From: Burkholderiales bacterium
GTDB taxonomy: Bacteria; Pseudomonadota; Gammaproteobacteria; Burkholderiales; Burkholderiaceae_C
Assembly: GCA_016703325.1 (NCBI GenBank)
Contig: JADJCH010000017.1
Location: forward strand, 1-64,000
Direction: 5' to 3'
DNA length: 64,000 bases
Part shown: positions 63,901 through 64,000 of the stretch, one piece after another
Position numbering within the stretch: position 1 is the stretch's first letter
How the letters are laid out: every line of letters starts with the position of its first letter
Program-made: the position numbers and the translations under genes
The notes under the pieces: model-generated
Databases searched by the model: none
What the model was told of the DNA's origin: nothing
The model's input: only the letters and a program-made list of their open reading frames with translations

Positions 63901-64000
63901 AGCCGCGGCGATGTGCTGCGTGTGCGCCTGACGGTGGATGCCAGTGCCGACCTGGGCTGGGTGGTGCTGAGCGACCCGGTGCCCGCCGGTGCGACGCTGC
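57967..64000 (+). CDS. Alpha-2-macroglobulin family protein (3' end outside the window)
   Basis: At least 2,011 residues in one unbroken frame. The GGAG-led ATG at 57967 opens with a signal-like N-terminus (LPALRVLLAGGALLAAFPVP). Then come MG-type beta domains: SVSPSGEVDEVQQVQLRF near the start, GRTDAQGLARIPRGF in the middle, TARATVVVTQDGKPVSG near residue 1290, and the alpha-2-macroglobulin core RVVAVADAG-like DSLTRFRLVAVADAGADRFG. The thioester motif is present: YPYSCLEQRASRAVGL near residue 1630. The protein traps foreign proteases in the periplasm and is often paired with penicillin-binding protein 1C, here outside the window. Confidence 0.92.
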   Translation, partial: MRCRVAPPAWPIHRLLPGLPALRVLLAGGALLAAFPVPAVQVRSVSPSGEVDEVQQVQLRFDAPVVPFGSGRLADPATLLCQGLGLGLGPGRGAAASSASATATSRTPPGSGRWTGPAEWVYDLNEPLGAGVSCRLAIRPDWAPVVAVRPLGPAASGQEATGAGASLQGTREFTFSTGGPAVQQVSPWEGSEVEEEGHFLLRLSGPVEVASLAGRAACEVQGLGERLPVVVVEGAPREAVLKSRRIPAAQAQRHLLLRCQRPLPPGATVRLVWGAGIAAAGAPQLVTRGTKSWQWTVRQRFSAEFSCERERAEAPCLPLRSMRLVFSAPVPRAQAQAARLVPLGPIGQLGPASAASAAASQGLVPKLEDAGPTVSQIVFAAPLAENTRYQLTLPAGLRDETGRELANAAAFPLATATGPMPPLAKFAAAPFGVVEAGSAGEPALLPITLRHVQALAPGLDGTAQLAAKRLGADTADAELMRWHARLARWHESSFTAKEAGQPQARWWLEGRDEDGKPQRQERRVGSRELSLLAGESGVTRTPLPRPPSAAASVAAAASAAVAAPVRDTEVLGLPLPQPGYHLLELESRLLGRALLAEPAPMYVRSGVLVTRMGVHFKRGRSSSLVWVTSLDRARPVEGAEVAVSDCRGQSLWSGRTDAQGLARIPRGFADEDGERCIGEAAYFVSARKAWPDGVRDLAFVYSHWMRGIEPWRFGLATASGVEPELRAHSVLDRSLLRAGETLSMKHVLRAETERGLALLNASDWPTELQITHVGSGEVTRLALPALPALPTPPAGAASAAAEQAPLRSVSMQWTVPAQARLGEYELSLHRGARQWSSGRFRVEAFRVPLVDARLSPPKGPLVAPGALDFAVQLNHMAGGGLATAASFSALLREREVAPAGWEEYSFNAPRERDQNAPANRPEGEEGASAAPSGGVLLADRLALRTNPQGAATVTLPRQAALTRLKRPAELLAELSFDDPNGERQTVSQTLPVWPATLQLGLKARSWLAQRGQVPLQVVALDTAGKPRSGQFVELRARRIQLLSHRQRVVGGFYAYEDRQEVQDLGPVCKGKTDARGLLTCDALLQAAGEVELIARASDEAGRTVETATSVWISGSGEQWFAQDNDDRIDLIPEKRELQPGDTARLQVRMPFREATVLLTVEREGILHSQVLTLRGSDPVIELPIPKGGAGKDGAEAWAPNVYVSALVLRGRLREVPWYSFFQWGWRAPLDWWNAWRREAPDHQPPTAMVDLAKPAFKLGVAQLHIGLASQRLEVQVTSDKPQYGPRQTARATVVVTQDGKPVSGGEIAFAAVDEGLLALSPNGSWDLLEQMYPPRAWGVETATAQNEIVGRRHYGRKALPPGGGGGRNPTRELFDTLLLWRPVVRLDAQGRATLDVPLNDSLTRFRLVAVADAGADRFGSGSTTLTVSQDLQLIAGLPPVVRSGDRFEAQLTLRNTTAAATWLEVKLEATPTPDGDADLQQAGTAAAAAARGAAPGTGTPPTTAPPLSLAPQRVEVPAQSAVELRWPVTVPAQVRALAWEASAVESTRSGGTPLNPKRDALRLIQRVEPALPLRVQQASLQQLDSSLALPVQRPAGAAPGGGVVVALQPRLAGALPGMRRWFEAYPYSCLEQRASRAVGLRDLPAWQQLLRELPGYLDGDGLAHYFPPRPEEATGGGSDRLSAYLLSLSDAAGWPLPPDLRDRLLDGLGAFVEGRLERPGPAPRSDRDVRKLAALEALSRHGRALPRHLGSLEITPTQWPTSALLDWQALLQRVDSLPQREQRLEEATRLLRARLSSAGSTLRFVDEAGDRWSWLMEGPDANAARLLLMALQTPAWQDDAPRLAQGLLLRLHGGDGPQRQLAAGSTAGAFNTTTANVWATLAFEQFSLRRESQAVTGLTRAQLGSASGELDWGRRPDGGRLLLPWPAQSATLQVTQQGSGRPWLAIQSLAATAPVTVAAGYRLERSATPVEQKVSGPWSRGDVLRVRLTVDASADLGWVVLSDPVPAGATL
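58212..58235 (+). repeat. GGGACT tandem repeat in the alpha-2-macroglobulin gene
   Basis: Three GGGACT units and one GGGACC, encoding a Leu-Gly run in a loop near residue 85. The frame is kept if units are gained or lost. Confidence 0.7.

Overview
The window is chromosomal DNA of a high-GC betaproteobacterium, most likely Burkholderiales of the Leptothrix/Sphaerotilus/Rubrivivax/Ideonella kind. The evidence is the very GC-rich coding sequence and several neighbourhoods typical of that order: ffh beside a CcsA-type protein, then PP0621-pilS-pilR-ampD; nrdAB followed by a lysine/alanine-rich histone H1-like gene; and tsaB-rimI-UDG. I saw no rRNA, tRNA, transposase or prophage genes.

Layout. 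1-6427 (minus): a type III-A CRISPR-Cas effector operon, csm6-type ring-nuclease gene, cas10/csm1, csm2, csm3, csm4 and the start of csm5. cas10, csm2 and csm4 have broken reading frames. 6646-9040: a MarR regulator divergent from a secreted tannase/feruloyl-esterase-like lipoprotein, with palindromic operators between them. 9188-9838: a RelE/HigB-type toxin and XRE antitoxin pair with a palindromic operator. 9883-11911: a MocR regulator and a DUF2917 protein, then four dRS3-like repeats.

12236-23810: what looks like a catabolic island. It holds an IclR regulator, two AroE-like dehydrogenases that have lost the serines that normally hold the shikimate carboxylate, a NIPSNAP protein, a branched-chain-amino-acid-type ABC importer (livK, H, M, G, F), a 3-ketosteroid-dehydrogenase-like flavoprotein, a TIM-barrel isomerase/dehydratase-type protein and an SDR. 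A hydroaromatic (quinate/shikimate-like) or alicyclic acid pathway ending in aromatisation is a reasonable hypothesis. The SDR core is replaced by a G homopolymer, and livM, livG and livF carry single-base breaks in homopolymers.

23849-47133: mostly housekeeping. SemiSWEET and PBP4 (dacB); tsaB, rimI and a family-4 uracil-DNA glycosylase; a CorA transporter; hemB; a candidate small RNA; a DUF2726 protein; ffh; a CcsA-like protein; the PilS/PilR type IV pilus regulators; ampD; nrdA and nrdB behind two NrdR boxes; histone H1-like protein; a PfkB kinase; a nucleobase permease; and a possible 37-residue peptide. 47406-51147: a Yej/Opp-type peptide ABC transporter without a binding protein in view. 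51214-51969: a class II glutamine amidotransferase.

52042-57766: a LuxR-type two-component system divergent from a complete pqqABCDE operon, implying PQQ-dependent dehydrogenases elsewhere that the sensor may serve. 57967 to the end: a bacterial alpha-2-macroglobulin with a CLEQ thioester motif, cut by the window edge.

Frame breaks cluster in the csm locus and the liv genes, mostly as single bases, while the protein sequence on both sides stays well conserved. Consensus-sequence error is therefore a serious alternative to real gene decay at those places.
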